Shown: positions 1-12,473 of the stretch, one piece after another | Numbering within the stretch: position 1 is the first letter of the stretch | How the letters are laid out: every line of letters starts with the position of its first letter | Assembly (NCBI RefSeq): GCF_003255815.1 | Contig: NC_037673.1 | Span: forward strand, 174,659,346-174,723,345 | Source: Theropithecus gelada | Lineage: Eukaryota > Chordata > Mammalia > Primates > Cercopithecidae | Length of the DNA stretch: 64,000 nucleotides | Reading direction: 5' to 3' | The notes under the pieces: generated by a model | Database searches by the model: none | Told to the model about the DNA's origin: nothing | What the model saw: the letters and a program-made list of their open reading frames with translations, nothing else | Program-made: the position numbers and the translations under genes

Positions 1-274
1 AGCCGTGCTTGAGGCCTTCTGGGCACGTGGGTGGCTGATGAGGGTTCACGGCCTCACACTTTCCTTTTCTGTTTCACTCCTGCGTCACCAGCATCTTCAC
101 ACCCACGTCCCAGGAGAACGTGCCAGTAAAGTCTGCCAAGTCCTTGCTCTTCCCCTCCTGAAGATTCCCAGTGGCCTCCCACTCTGTGTCTCTTCTCCTT
201 TCCTCTCCGGCAGCTCCCAACTGATGACGATGGACCTAACAACAGACTCGCTCTGAGGACGCAGGGCCAGGCCT

Positions 275-445
275 CGTTCTAAGCTGTCTGCATGTGTGAA
301 CCCATTTGATCCTGAAAACAATCCCCTGACACAGCTACTCTCAGAATCCCCACTTCACTTGACAGGTGGAAAACCGAGGTGCATGGAGGATAAGTCCACG
401 TGTGAGGTCATGGAGCCGGTGAGCGACAGAGAATTGGGCCACGCA
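275..445 (+). repeat. MIR remnant
   Basis: It has the MIR order: AACCCATTTGATCCTGAAAA, then CCCCACTTCACTTGACAGG, then a GTGAGGTCATGGAG-like end. Confidence 0.55.
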
Positions 446-499
446 GCCTAGATGGGAAGTCAACATGCTTTCCCTTAGGCCACGCTGCCTCTTGGTGTG

Positions 500-801
500 T
501 TTTCTCTTTTTCTTTTTTTTGAGATGGAGTCTTGCTCTGTCGCCCAGGCTGGGGTGCAATGGCTCAATCTTGGCTCACTGCAACCTCTGCCTCCTGGGTT
601 CAAGCAATCCTCCTGCCTCAGCCTCCCGAGTAACTGGGATTACAGGCATGTGCCACTATGCCCAGTTAATTTTTGCGTTTTTAGTAGAGATGAGGTTTCG
701 CCATGTTGGCCAGGCTGGTCTTGAACTCCTGACCTAAGGTGATCCACTGGCTTTGGCCTCCCTAAGTGCTGGGATTACAGGTGTGAGCCACTGCGCCTGG
801 C
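500..801 (-). mobile_element. Alu (S-type)
   Basis: This is a full dimeric Alu, antisense, with target duplication CCTCTTGGTGTG at 488-499 and 802-813. Confidence 0.95.
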
Positions 802-1139
802 CCTCTTGGTGTGCTTTAAGTGGAGTCAACCCTTTGGTTACACCTTTGTGGACCACCTGGCGGTGACTGGCCAGCCATCACTGGAAGGCCAGTGGTCACC
901 TACTGCTTGTGCCCAGCTATATTTGTTCTCTCTTCCGGGAAAAGATCCTAATTTTTCAGGAAGGAACCACCCTCCCCAACACCACACGCTTCTGGTACTG
1001 TCAACCCCTGGGTCCAAGAATGGTCACATGACCCACCAACGACCTGGTCCAATAACGTGCCCCACGCTCCAGGTCAGCGCAATTTTTCAAGGAGAGGCAC
1101 CTGCCCCAAGCCAAGCAAATTAGGGTTCATTCTGGGGCG

Positions 1140-1320
1140 TTAAAAAAAAACATGGTAAAATACACATAACATAAACCTGAGCATTTTAAAGCACGAAGTT
1201 CCGAGATTAACACATTCACGGTGATGCACAACAACCATCCCCTCTCTCCACTTCCTGGACTTTTCATCTTTCCCAACAGAAACTCTACACCCCTTAACCA
1301 ATAACTCCCTGCATTAGTTG
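1140..1320 (-). mobile_element. Old L1 (L1M) 3' end fragment
   Basis: The plus strand reads as the complement of an L1M 3' end (AAAATACACATAACATAAA..., GAGCATTTTAAAGC). The longer copy at 14084 shares this arrangement. Confidence 0.5.
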
Positions 1321-1650
1321 TCTGGGTGTGGCCATAAAAAGGTACACAGGCTGTGCGGCTTCAACAGCAGAAATGTGTTAAGGTGCTGGCAGGCTGATTT
1401 CCTTCTGAGCTCAGGGCTCAGAAAAGGTGTCTTCTCCACGTGTCTTCGCATGGCCTGCCCTCTGCATGGGTCTGCATGTCCAAATCTCCTTTTATTATGG
1501 GGACAACGGTCATGAGGGCCCACCCTAAGGCCTCATGTGACCTAATCTCCAAGGTAACACTGTTCTCTCCAAATACAGTCCCATTCTGAGGCCCTGAGGG
1601 TTAGGACTTCCAGATGTGAATATGGGAGGACACAGTTCAACCCGTAACAC
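1320..1650 (+). repeat. Unassigned old interspersed repeat, copy 1
   Basis: It ends GGGTTAGGACTTCCAGATGT ... TTCAACCCGTAAC, the same terminal blocks as 3296-3715. Family not assigned. Confidence 0.5.
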
Positions 1651-2598
1651 TCCCCATGCCCCAGTTCTGAGACTTTTGGGAAAGAACAGTGCTGTATCTG
1701 CTGGGGTTGCTGAGCACATGTTATATACACCTAGAGCTATACTGGCGGCCACCTTCCCAAGCACAGGTCACTCCAGAAGAGACTGTCTGAAGACAAGCTG
1801 AGAAGAGCTGACAGAGGAGAGCGAGCCCTGAGTCCAGATGGGCCTGAAGCCAGCTGTATCTTGGACCTTTCCATTTCTAGTTTTGTGCACTAAAAATTTC
1901 CTTTTTTGCTTTATTAGTGCAGGATGATCAAATACTAATTAATGTTCTGATGCTTGTAACCCAAAGAGTGAGCGAATGCAAGGGCCAGAGTGACCCATGG
2001 CTTCAGGACACGCAGGGTGGGACCACAAGGCAGTTATTTACAAGGCAGAGTCAAGATTCAAGCCCAGGTTCCCAGGATCCAAGGTGCTGGCCCTCACCTG
2101 TTCTCTGGGATGCCCCCGAGTCACTACTGTTCACAGCACCGTGGAGGCCGGGCCACAGGGCAGCCCCCAGGGGTAGGCTTCAGGACCCACCTGGCCACAG
2201 CCCTCCCTGCAGCAACCTGTGTTTGCTGCCCTAAGCCCAGCTTCTCCCCATAGACCGAGGGCTCCAGTCCTTCAGTCAACACCCTCAGGCCTGCAGCGTG
2301 CCTGGCAGAACAAAGCACAAGGAAGTCAGACAACAGGCTACACAGCAGGCCTTCTTCCCTCCATTGCAGGACACATGCAGCCCTGTCTGAACAACACAGT
2401 GTCGGAAATGACCCAAATGTCCTTGGCGGGGCTGGCCAAGTGCATTACAGGGCATCCCAATGGCATGGCCAGATTCTTTCCTGGACCAAAACAAGGCAGC
2501 AGCTGTCTCTGATACACAGACGGGCATAGACCACCTCAAAGAGACACGGCAAGCCCATGAAACAGATAGCCCGTGAAAAACAATGCGGGACACCTGTT

Positions 2599-2640
2599 GG
2601 AGGAGGAGGAGGAGGAGGAGGAGGAGGAGGGGGAGGAGTT
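2599..2640 (+). repeat. (GGA)n microsatellite
   Basis: About 13 GGA units with a GGGG interruption, directly 5' of an Alu. Confidence 0.97.
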
Positions 2641-2664
2641 ACTACTTTAAAATTAGCTGAAATG

Positions 2665-2968
2665 GGCCAGGCGTGGTGGCTCACGCCTATAATCCCAGCA
2701 CTTTGGGAGGCTGAGGTGGGTGGATTGCCCGAGGTCAGGAGTTTGAGACCAGCCTGACCAACATGGTGAAACCCCATCTCTACTAAAAATACAAAAATTA
2801 GCTGGGCGTGGTGGCGGGCGTCTGTAGTCCCAGCTAGTTGGGAGGCTGAGGCAGAAGAATTGCTTGAACCTGGGAGGTGGAGGTTGCAGTGAGCCGAGAT
2901 CGCACAACTGCACTCCAGCCTGGGTGACAAGAGCGAAACTCTGTCAAATAATATAAAAGAAAATTTAA
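2665..2968 (+). mobile_element. Alu
   Basis: Full dimer beginning GGCCAGGCGTGGTGG with an A-rich tail; it directly follows the GGA repeat and abuts another Alu in the same orientation. Confidence 0.95.
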
Positions 2969-2970
2969 AA

Positions 2971-3293
2971 GCTGAGTGTGGTGGCTCATGCCTGTAGTCC
3001 AGCACTTTGGGAGGCTGAGGCAGGTGGATCACCTGAGGTCAGGAGTTCAAGACCAGCCTGGCCCACATGACGAAACCCCGTCTCTACTGAAAATACAAAA
3101 ATTAGCTGGGCGTGGTGATGGGAGCCTGTAATCTCAGCTACTTGGGAGGCTGAGGCAGGAGAATCGCTTGAACATGGGAGGCAGAGGCTGCAGTCAGCTG
3201 AGATTGCGTCATTGCCCACCAGCCTGGGCAACAAGAGTGAATGAAACTCCATCTCAAAAATAAATAAAACAAAATAAAAAGTAAAATAAAATA
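2971..3293 (+). mobile_element. Alu
   Basis: Full dimer, head-to-tail behind the previous Alu; the tail is (AAATA)-rich. Confidence 0.93.
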
Positions 3294-3295
3294 AG

Positions 3296-3715
3296 ACATA
3301 GGGCTGCCGCGGCAACAAATTACCACAAGCTCTCCCAGTTCTGGGGGCAAGAAGTCCAAGGTGCCTGCGGGTGGGCTCCTCAGGGAGAGTCCCTCCCACA
3401 CCCCTCCGTAGCTCTGGAGGCTGCCGGCACTGTGGTGTTTCTCGGTTGGCACATGCAGCATGCCAGTCCCCACTCACCAATCCCCACTCTGCAGTCATCT
3501 AGCCCCCTGGTTTGTGCTTCTGTCTCCAATCTCTCCTTGCCTCTTCTAAGGACAATTGGCATTGTATGTAGACACACCCTAAATGCTGAATGACCTATTC
3601 TGAGATCCCTGATTACCCCTGCAAAGACCCTATTTTCCAAGGTCATATTCACAGCTACTGGGGGTTAGGACTTGGACATATTTTTTGAGGGCAACAGGAT
3701 TCAACCCACTACACT
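3296..3715 (+). repeat. Unassigned old interspersed repeat, copy 2
   Basis: It starts with GGCAACAAATTACCACAAGC and ends GGGTTAGGACTTGGACATAT ... TTCAACCCACTAC. Related to copy 1. Confidence 0.5.
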
Positions 3716-5102
3716 ATTTTATTGAGGAGAGTAAGGCTCACCAGAGCCAGCTCAGGCCCCCCTGCCAGTCCTCCTGCCAGCGATATCCACTGGCTGGGGC
3801 AAGAGAGAAGTCCCTGCCACCACGCTCAGCCTCACAATGGGGGGCACATCCAGAAAAGCCACCCCTCCTCTGGCCTTGCTTATCTGCCTGCTGCAGGCCA
3901 GGATCCAACACAAGATTCCGCTGACTCCCGGGCTGCTGCGTCGGGAGCTGCGGCCAGCTCTAATCAGACGGGGAGCCCCGCTGCAGAACACGGTCTGTGT
4001 CTCCACACTCCAAACGCCCGCAGGACACGCTGGAGCCTTGCAGCCTTGGAGCCGGGGAGAAGAGGAATGAGTGAGGACTTCTGGTGTTGGAGGCAAGGGC
4101 CTCTGTTCTTTATAAGACAAGGGGCTCATGTGCTAGCCTGCTGGGGATTAGCATTCATGAAGGCTCTGGTCTAAAGGGCTCTCGAGGTGATGGGAGAGAA
4201 AGTGCAGGCATGCACATGGGTGTGCTGAGGGGTCTGGCTAGGGTTGTCGTGCTGCACCCCAGGGCCACACTGACCACACCTGCCAGGACGGCCTCCATCA
4301 GAGCCTGGAGTTCCTGGGACAGCATGAGCACGGTGCTGATGGCCAGCAGGGACTTCCCAGGGAGCAGGGAAGTCCACCATGCCTTCCTCTCAGTGGGACT
4401 GGAGGCTCTGACCATCCCTTCAGTCCCCCATGGTCTTCCCCAGACCTTCTTGGGAGCCTCTTTCTAGAGGAGTTCAGGTCCCCTGTTCCCTGCTCCCTAC
4501 TTCTGATGGAAGGCAGGACACAGGTCCATCTGTAGTCACTGGCTTTAACTTATACCTTCTCCATAACCTCAGAAAGCCCCCCAGAGCCTGCTTCAAGGTG
4601 TTATCATTTACTGATAAAGACCCTCCGTGCTAGTAAGGGGCAGACCCAAGATGTGGCCCCAGTTCGGACTGATCCGGGAGCTCCATGCCAGTCAGCATCC
4701 CCCTTCTCCCACTCTCCATCCATCATCTGTCCTGGGGACTTTCAAGCCTTCTGTCGGTAACCCACAGCAAGAAACCCGTCTCACGCCACCCACGTCCAAT
4801 CCACAAATACTAATAGCCAAAACCAAAATCTCACTTGGGCGTTTTTCATTCCAGACTTCTATGCGAGTTCAGAGTTTCATGCTAGTGGTTGCTGGCGGCA
4901 CCCAACTAAACTGATTTGGTATCTCACAAATGGGGTGTGACTCCCAGTTCAAAAAACACACACATAGGTATGCATCCAAATAACACTCAGAAAGAGGGGG
5001 ACGAAAAAGAAGGATTGTTGGCATTTTACACATTTTGCAGATCATCTAAAAATCCATTTATGGATGTGAATTTTTCCTCCCATTTAATTGCAATTTCTGA
5101 CT

Positions 5103-5406
5103 CTTTTTTTTTTTTTTTTTTTTTTGATGGAGTCTCACTCTGTCACCCAGGCTGGAGGGCAATGGCACAATCTTAGCTCACTGCAACCTTCGCCTCCCGG
5201 GTTGAAGCAATTCTCCCACCTCAGCCTCCTAAGTAGCTGGGACTACAGGCACGTGCCACCACGCCTCGCTAATTTTTTATATTTTTAGTAGAGACGGGGT
5301 TTCACCACGTTGGCCAGACTGCTCTTGAACCCCTGACCTCAGTTGATCTGCCCGCCTTGGCCTCCCAAAGTGCCGGGACTGCAGGCGTGAGCCACTGCAC
5401 CCGGCC
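5103..5406 (-). mobile_element. Alu
   Basis: Antisense full dimer with a 23-base T tract and approximate duplications (CAATTTCTGAC / CAATTTGACTT). Confidence 0.95.
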
Positions 5407-6462
5407 ACAATTTGACTTCTTGATCTGTGAATGGAGTCATTCCCTTGTCAAATCCTCTTTCTCTTATTAAAACCTCGGAAGTCCTATAAGGCTAGCTCAA
5501 GCTCAACCACAAAAATCATCTTCCACCCAGCCCTCACAGACAGAAGTTTCACACCATGAGACTCACCTTTGCAGAAATCTCGGGGCATCTCCCAACCCTG
5601 GGATGTTAGTGAGTTTGGTTTCTGGACCACTTGGCTAATGGAAGGAATGACAATGAGGACAAGGGACACTGCGCAGTTCCTGTGTTCTCTGGACCAATAA
5701 CAAAAGTCACCTTTCCCTGCATGTCAAGAAGTCTGAGATACATCACGATTTTCCACTCATTCACTGGTATTAGACACCATTCTAAAGGAGGGTCATTCTA
5801 ACTCTGAAAACACCAGCGTTAGAGACCACACAAAGCTCCCCTGAGGACAGCCAGGAGACCTGTTATGAGCCTAGATTCAAGCCATGTGGATTAGGAGTCA
5901 ACAATTCCTGGTTTCATTCACAGCCATGCGGCTCTACACCAGCAAAACCAGAGAAAGTCCATGATAATCTGAATAATTCAGACCTCGTTTCCTGTTTCCT
6001 TCCTCTGCCTCCACTGCAAGAAATGAAAACAAGAAGCCTATGTCCACTAGATTATTTATCTACCTTCTGCACGTCTGACATAGAGCTCTGGTCGCAATGT
6101 TGGTGCAGTGGGGGCGACTGGTGTTCCAGGCTGTCACCTCCCATCAGTTCACACCCCTTTCTCCATCTTTGAAATGCGCCAGCTGCTACTCCCTTACCAT
6201 CTAAGTCTTTAGGCAGCTAAGTCATCTCTGACGATGTCTTAGCTCCTCCACCAATACCACCCAGCAAACCGAGTCAGTTTACTTTGCTGGAAACTGACCA
6301 GAGAGCCTACCAGGGTCAATGTGGGAAGAAAAGGCCCCAGAACAGTGCACGAAGACGACGGCCTGACACCCCAGTCCACCTTCTAGACCATGCTGTTCTC
6401 AGCAAACCCAAGCAAATGGCGGCAGCAGGCAGGAGGCAGAAGGGAGCTCAACCTTCACTTAC

Positions 6463-6529
6463 CTGGGGGGCAGACACATTCGGATGGGGCTTCCCGAGCA
6501 GTCCGGAGCTTCACTAGTCCGTCCAACTT
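6463..6529 (-). CDS. COL23A1: COL23A1 coding exon 2 (furin-type site and cysteine pair)
   Basis: This is a 67-base exon: acceptor ...CGACTCAG|AAG at 6531-6530, donor CCCCCCAG|GTAAGT at 6462-6461. It encodes KLDGLVKLRTAREAPSECVC followed by PP and the first base of a Gly codon, so it starts in phase 0 and ends in phase 1. R-T-A-R matches the minimal furin pattern R-X-X-R, at the place where collagen XXIII is known to be shed. The two Cys residues directly before the Gly-X-Y region are probable interchain disulfide sites. Both the donor (GTAAGT) and the reading match the known protein at this point. Confidence 0.93.
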
Positions 6530-9500
6530 CTGAGTCGGAAAAAGAAAAAAATAGAAAAAAAAAACAAAGAAAGAATGAGTTTCAGAACAGAGAGGGGTAA
6601 GAGTGGAAACATCAGCAAAACCAAATGTATCTAAACCATCTACAGTGCTGGGGGTGTCTATGAGACCATCTCTCAAAAGATCATTAAATTCTATAGGGAA
6701 TTTTAGAATGAGAAAAAACAAACACAAACACTAAACAGTTACTGGTGAGTCCCTGAAAAGGTGGCAGGTTTCTGCTTTGTTACAGCATTTTCAAATAGAA
6801 TACCAAGAGTTACGAACAACAGAAACAGCTTCCTGCAAGTCAAGAAAAGCCACAGCGACCACCACTCCTGAAGGGAGCGAGGCTGGGGCTGAGGGAGGCC
6901 TGGGGAGGGCAGATCAAAGCTAGTCCTCCAGGCGGCTTTCTGCACTCACAAGGCCACCCCGTTCACACCCGGTAAGTCCCCAAACCCCATGGCTGCAGCC
7001 CCTCCCAGCCCACAGGCCCGGCCCCTGACGGCCGGGGCTAAATCACCCTGATGAAAACATTTTCCTTTGTTGTTTTCTGTTTTCCATTTTCCTTACTTAC
7101 CAGTGGGGATCTTTGGTCTAGAAAATTTGGTTCAGTAAAATTTCACAAGAATCCCTACACATGCCCAGCCCTGTGCCAGATTTGGGTGAAAGGAAAAGAA
7201 TCACCACAGAAAGAGGGTCAAAAGGCACAGCTCCCCTACAGTGCAGGGATTGCTCTGGCAGGCTCCTGGCCCAGTGAAACCCTATGGGCACCTCTGAGGC
7301 CAGAACAAATGGTCCCTGCCTCACAGACGAGGAATGCAAGCTTGGAAAAAAGAAATTTGTCCTGCATCCCAAATCTAGGTTTAGAGGAATGAAGCAATTG
7401 GCCCAAATCCCAAAACTAGCCAGAACTTGAGTCCCAATGAAGATACACGGTCTTAACCTTTCTCTAGGAGGGAAAAAAATCCCCCTAAAAGCAAAACACA
7501 GCAGAGCACAAATCCGTGCAGACCGAAGTGAAGAGTACAGCGCTACCGTAAGAGCAGAGGGCTTCATGCTCAAACGGTGAACAGTAATTTTTAAGCACTG
7601 CTTTAGAGGAGGAGAGAAGGGCACCCCTTGGTCTTGAACTCTTGACCACCAAGCCTGGAATCTGCATAGAGGACAAGACCCCAGCCAGGCCCTGTCTGCC
7701 TCTGACTGGAACATCCCAGGACCAGGAGACTTCACCAGGGCACCTCCAGCCACCGGAAAGGCAGTTCCACTCCCCCTCCCATTTCATCCTCATTTTACAG
7801 ACAGGCAGCAAAGAGGCACAGAGAGCCAAGCAGCTCCTATAACAGAGGAAGTTACCATGGTGTAAGTGTGTCGGGGTTGGGTCCTGCCGGTGGGTTCGTG
7901 GCCTCGCTGACTTCAAGAATGGAGCCGCAGCGTGGTGGCGGGTGCCTATAATCCCAGCTACCCCGGAGACTGAGGCTGGAGAACTGCTTTAACCCGAGAG
8001 GCGGAGGTTGCAGTGAGCCGAGGTCGCGCCCACTGCACTCAAGACTGGGTGCCAGAGCGAGACTTCACCTCAAAAAAAAAAAAAAAAAAGAATGGAGCCG
8101 CGCGCCAGACGCGGTGGCTCACGCCTGTAATCCCAACACTTGGGGAGGCAGAGGCGAGCGGATTACCAAAGTCAGGAGATCGAGACCATCCTGGCTAAGA
8201 CGGTGAAACCCCGTCTCTACTAAAAATACAAAAAATTATAGCCGGGTGCGGTGGCGGCGCCTGTAGTCCCAGCTACTCGGGAGGCTGAGGCGGGAGAATG
8301 GCGGGAACCTGGGAGGCGGAGCTTGCAGTGAGCCGAGATTGTGCCACTGCACTCCAGCCTGAGCCACAGAGCGAGACTCTCTCAAATAAAAAAGGGTGGA
8401 GTTGCGGACTTTCGCAGTGAGTGTTACAGCTCTTAAAGAGGGCACTGACACAAAGAGTGAGCAGCAGGGAGATTTACTGTGAAGAGCCAAAGAACAAAGA
8501 TCCCACAACCTTAAGGACCCGTTCACACTGCTGCAGAGTGTGTTGGCCAGGGGAGCAGCTTTTATTCCGTTATTTGTCCCCGCCCATGTCCTGCTGATTG
8601 GTCCATTTTACAGAGTGCTGATTGGTCCATTTTACAAACCTCTAGCTAGCTACAGAGCACTGATTGGTCCGTTTTTACAAAGCACTGATTGGTGCATTTT
8701 ACAAACCTCTTCTAGGAAAAGTTCTCCAAGTTCCCACTTGACCCAGAAAGTCCAGCTGACTTCACCTCTCCAAAGCAGTATCAGGGCAGCCGGAGGGTTA
8801 CTCCAGGGGGTGCCTTTAGGCGCACTCACTCTTCCATCATCACTGCACTCCCCAGCCCTGACTCTGCAAGCCCTTGGCTTGCCCTGTAAATCGGAATCTG
8901 GCTAGGCCTCTGGATGCCAGGCTCCCAGGTCCCCGCAGGGACTGGACCTGCCACTCACTGCTGCTCTGGATGGAGCTGCCCAGCTGTCCCACAGGGACCT
9001 TGTGAGCAGCCTGGGCCAGCCCCCAGCCTCCAGAGGCCCCCTGCAGCCTGTGGGTGAGAGCTGCTCCACCCCAGCGCAGCAGACACCACCCCTACTCATC
9101 CCCACTCCCAGCAGGGCTGCCTGGGGTGGAGTCCATGAGGGGCTGAGGCTTTTGCACAGAATGGAGCACAGTGGCCACACCTGTGTGAGACAAGGACTCA
9201 CTCTGTCATCCAGGCTGGAGTGCAGTGGCACGATCTCCACTCACTGCAGCCTCAACCTCTCAGGCTCAAGCAATCCTCCCACTTCAGCCTCCTGAGTAGC
9301 TGGATATACAGGCATGTACCACTACACCCAGCTAATTTTTAAATTTTTTGTAGAGACGGGGTTTCACTATGTTGCCCAGGCTGGTCCCAAATTCCTGGGC
9401 TCAAGCAATCCTCCTGCCTCTCAGAGTGCTGGGATTACAGGCATTGAGTCACCGCGCTCAGCCAGAACTCACTTTTTTCCCCATTGCATTTGCAGATATT

Positions 9501-12442
9501 AAAGCAGATTTCAAAATATACTTGGAGAAGAAACCCAACGTTTTCATTTAAGCCAGTCAATCTGTGTGAGAAGCTCTCATCTGTTTTTATCAGTGCTAGA
9601 CAGGACAGAAAGGACTTCCACACTAATTTCATTTTTTAAACAAAAGCATTTCATGCCAAAAACAATTCACTTCTAACAACTGCTGTCACACTTGGGCTAC
9701 TGCTATCACATCTGAACCTCTCTCCTGAAGAGGGAGAAGGATTTTATCAACTACTGATAGGAAACACAATTACTTTTAAGCTACTCTTACCTTAAAATAA
9801 AAAGCTAGGTACTGTTAATGCTAGTGGCGGGATCATAGGTTACTGGGATTGCACTGGTCATTTATCCTAACTCCCTTTGTGCTTTTGTTTCTCTAGATTA
9901 GATGGTGAATCTGTAAAGTTTTCTCTCCTGGACCCCTCCCCTCCCCCACCTCCAGGCCCCTCACTTTCTATGTCCTGACTACTAAGAATACAAAGTGAAA
10001 TGTTTGAATGAGAAACCCAATCTCACAATCTTTAACTTCATGCTCTTTTTTTTTTAATCCTAAGAAAATATTCCTTTGTGTCCAGGTTTGTAAAAATGAC
10101 TTACAAGCCTCAACATTTTATATTCAATTATCTGGCAGCACCCCCAGCATCTGCAAACAATATGGTCCTGGTTTTACATATGCAAACAAGTCCTGACTCT
10201 AAAAGTAAATAAAGGATGAGTTTCTGAGAAAAGACTAGAGACATTGGGTGAGTTCCCTTCTAGAAGAACTGGGAAGGAGAACTTGAAGTCTGGGGGAGGG
10301 GTGGCAAGAGCTCAGGGAATCAGGGAAATCCTGGTTTTAAAAACAGCATTCATGACATAGTCAAGAGGATACGTTTATGAATGATCTGTTGGGGCACTGG
10401 TCTTGAACACTTCACCAGATGTTTGATCACATCCTCAAGTGGTTTTTTGTTCTGAGGAAATATAGATTGACAAACAAAAGAAAGATGCAATGATTTATTC
10501 CTGTAAAATGCTGTAAATAATTAAGACATTTCTATCCTTTGACTAAAAATTCCTACTCTGGGGAATATATTCTAAGGAAATAAATCAGCAGAAGCAAAAC
10601 ATGATATTTATGAAGCAGTTGCACTGTACAACAGTGGGAATGGTTTAGTGAAAGATGTGGAATCCCCTTGATGCAGCTGTGACATCAGGAAATAGCATTA
10701 TGAAAACTGTATAGCAACCAGGAAAAATGCTTATGCTACAATAAATAAAATGTCTACATTGACGTAGAAACACAGGCACGGGGGAACAGCAACTAACAAA
10801 ACAACCCAGGTGGGTGATGGAATGATGGTGATTTACTTCTTTCTGGGTTGTGGTAGTATCATCTTCTCAGTGAAAAACAAAAAAGCCTGAAAGTAGAAGA
10901 GACAGTGTAAACCCTTGAAATCTCCCTGCTGAGGGCAATTTCAGAGCGATGGACTCTGTCTCCCCAGGGAGACCCAGCTCCAGGATCCATCCTGTGAATA
11001 CATGCACACCACAAACACCAGAGGAAGCGCTTGTCAAGAACCAAATGCTGACCACGGGCACAGCTTCTCTGCTCTCGGTCTACCCGCTTATGAAGAGCCA
11101 GTTCAAGCCTTCTCACCACCATGAGCAACCCACGGGGACTCCCTTTCCGAACCCCTTTAAACGTTCTCTTTTGATACCCCACCACGACGATGATGATGAC
11201 AAATACAACCGAAGCATTATTATCAAGACTGGATTACTTATTATGGGCCAGACACTGCGCCAATTGCTATTATCTTATCTATTCCTCCCGATAACCCCCA
11301 TGAGGCTGGGATTCTTATTACACCCATTTACAGATGGGAAAATTGAGACAGAAAGAGAAGTGTCAGGGCTGGACTTAAATCCTGGTAGCAACTGACACGG
11401 ATCACAAGGCATGACAACCTCTGCTCCCAAGTAATGTTCCTATCTACAAACATTCTTTAAAGCGATCAGGGCTGGGCGCGGTGGCTCACACCTATAATCC
11501 CAGCACTTTGGGAGGCCGAGGCAGGCAGATCACCTGAGGTCTGAAGAGTTCGTGACTAGCCTGGCCAAAATGGCGAAACCCCATCTCTACTAAAAAAAAT
11601 ACAAAAAAAAAAAAAAATTAGCTGGGCATAGTGGCACACACCTGTAGTCCCGGATACTCAAGAGGCTGAGGCAGGAGAATCATTTGAACCCGGGAGGCAG
11701 AGTGAGTAAGATTGTGTCATTGCACTCCAGCCTGGGCAACAAGAGCAAGGCTCCATCTCAAAAAATAAATAATAAAAATAAAGTTGCTATCAGAAGCCAA
11801 GCCATACATAACTCAGACAGAAACCAGTACAGTGTCTGCAAAAGGTTGGGAGAGTGACAGGAATTAACTACAAGGGCAGCATGGAGGAGATTAAGGGTGA
11901 CAGAATTGTTCTGTGTGGTCCTGGGGTGGTGGACACATGATTATGCATTTGTCAAAAACCACAGGACTGTCCATCCCAAAGAGTGACCTGCAATGAATAC
12001 CAATTACAAACCAAAAGTCAGGACGCTGGAGAAACTCATGCTAGAATAACAAATCTGACCATATTAAAGTTGCATGACATCACCTCACTGAAGGTTGGGG
12101 AAAAGTGTAGCTGACCTAAGTAACGTTGCAAAATGGTGTTTTCATTGAAAACTCTAAGGCTGGCCAGGTGTGGTGGCTCATGCCTGTAATCCCAGCACTT
12201 TGGGAGGCAGAGGTGGGAGGATCACCTGAGGTCAGGAGTTCAAGACCAGTCTGGCCAACATGGTGAAACCCCTTCTCTACTAAAAATATAAAAATCAGCC
12301 TGATGTGGTGGCGCATATCTGTAATTCCAGCTACTTGGGAGGCTGAGGCAAGAGAATCACTTGAACCCGGGAGGCAAAGTTTGCTGTGAGCCAAGATCGT
12401 GCCACTGCACTCCAGCCTGGGCAACAGAGTGAGACTCTGTCT

Positions 12443-12473
<31 letters not shown>

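Larger units (their letters stand above)
1..6462 (-). other. COL23A1: COL23A1 intron 2 (part)
   Basis: This is intronic sequence downstream of exon 2. It holds Alus (500-801, 2665-2968, 2971-3293, 5103-5406), MIR and L1 traces, two related unassigned old repeats (1320-1650, 3296-3715) and a GGA repeat. 1650-2595, 3716-5100 and 5407-6462 are unique, with no collagen-type Gly-X-Y reading in any frame that I could see. Confidence 0.75.
7868..8790 (-). mobile_element. ERV1 solo LTR (LTR12/HERV9-like), split by two Alus
   Basis: Read on the minus strand, the element shows a tandem array of CCAAT boxes (ATTGG on plus at 8597, 8621, 8663, 8688), then an AATAAAAG TATA-like box (8561-8568 on plus) and a leader that resembles the R/U5 of LTR12-type repeats. 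It ends near 7868. Two Alus (7930-8089 and 8102-8392) sit in the U5-like part. The 5' limit is uncertain and may reach about 8900. No internal proviral genes flank it, so it is a solo LTR. Family assignment is by memory of the consensus. Confidence 0.65.

Noticed and set aside
2445..3032. Alu-derived frames such as the 195-codon one on minus
   Set aside because: The reading consists of antisense Alu plus translated GGA repeat. The same peptide patterns recur at dozens of Alus in the window.
6463..6529. Exon 2 as part of a retained open frame extending to 6727
   Set aside because: The upstream part of that frame is intronic (phenylalanine-rich, T-tract), with a clear acceptor at 6530.
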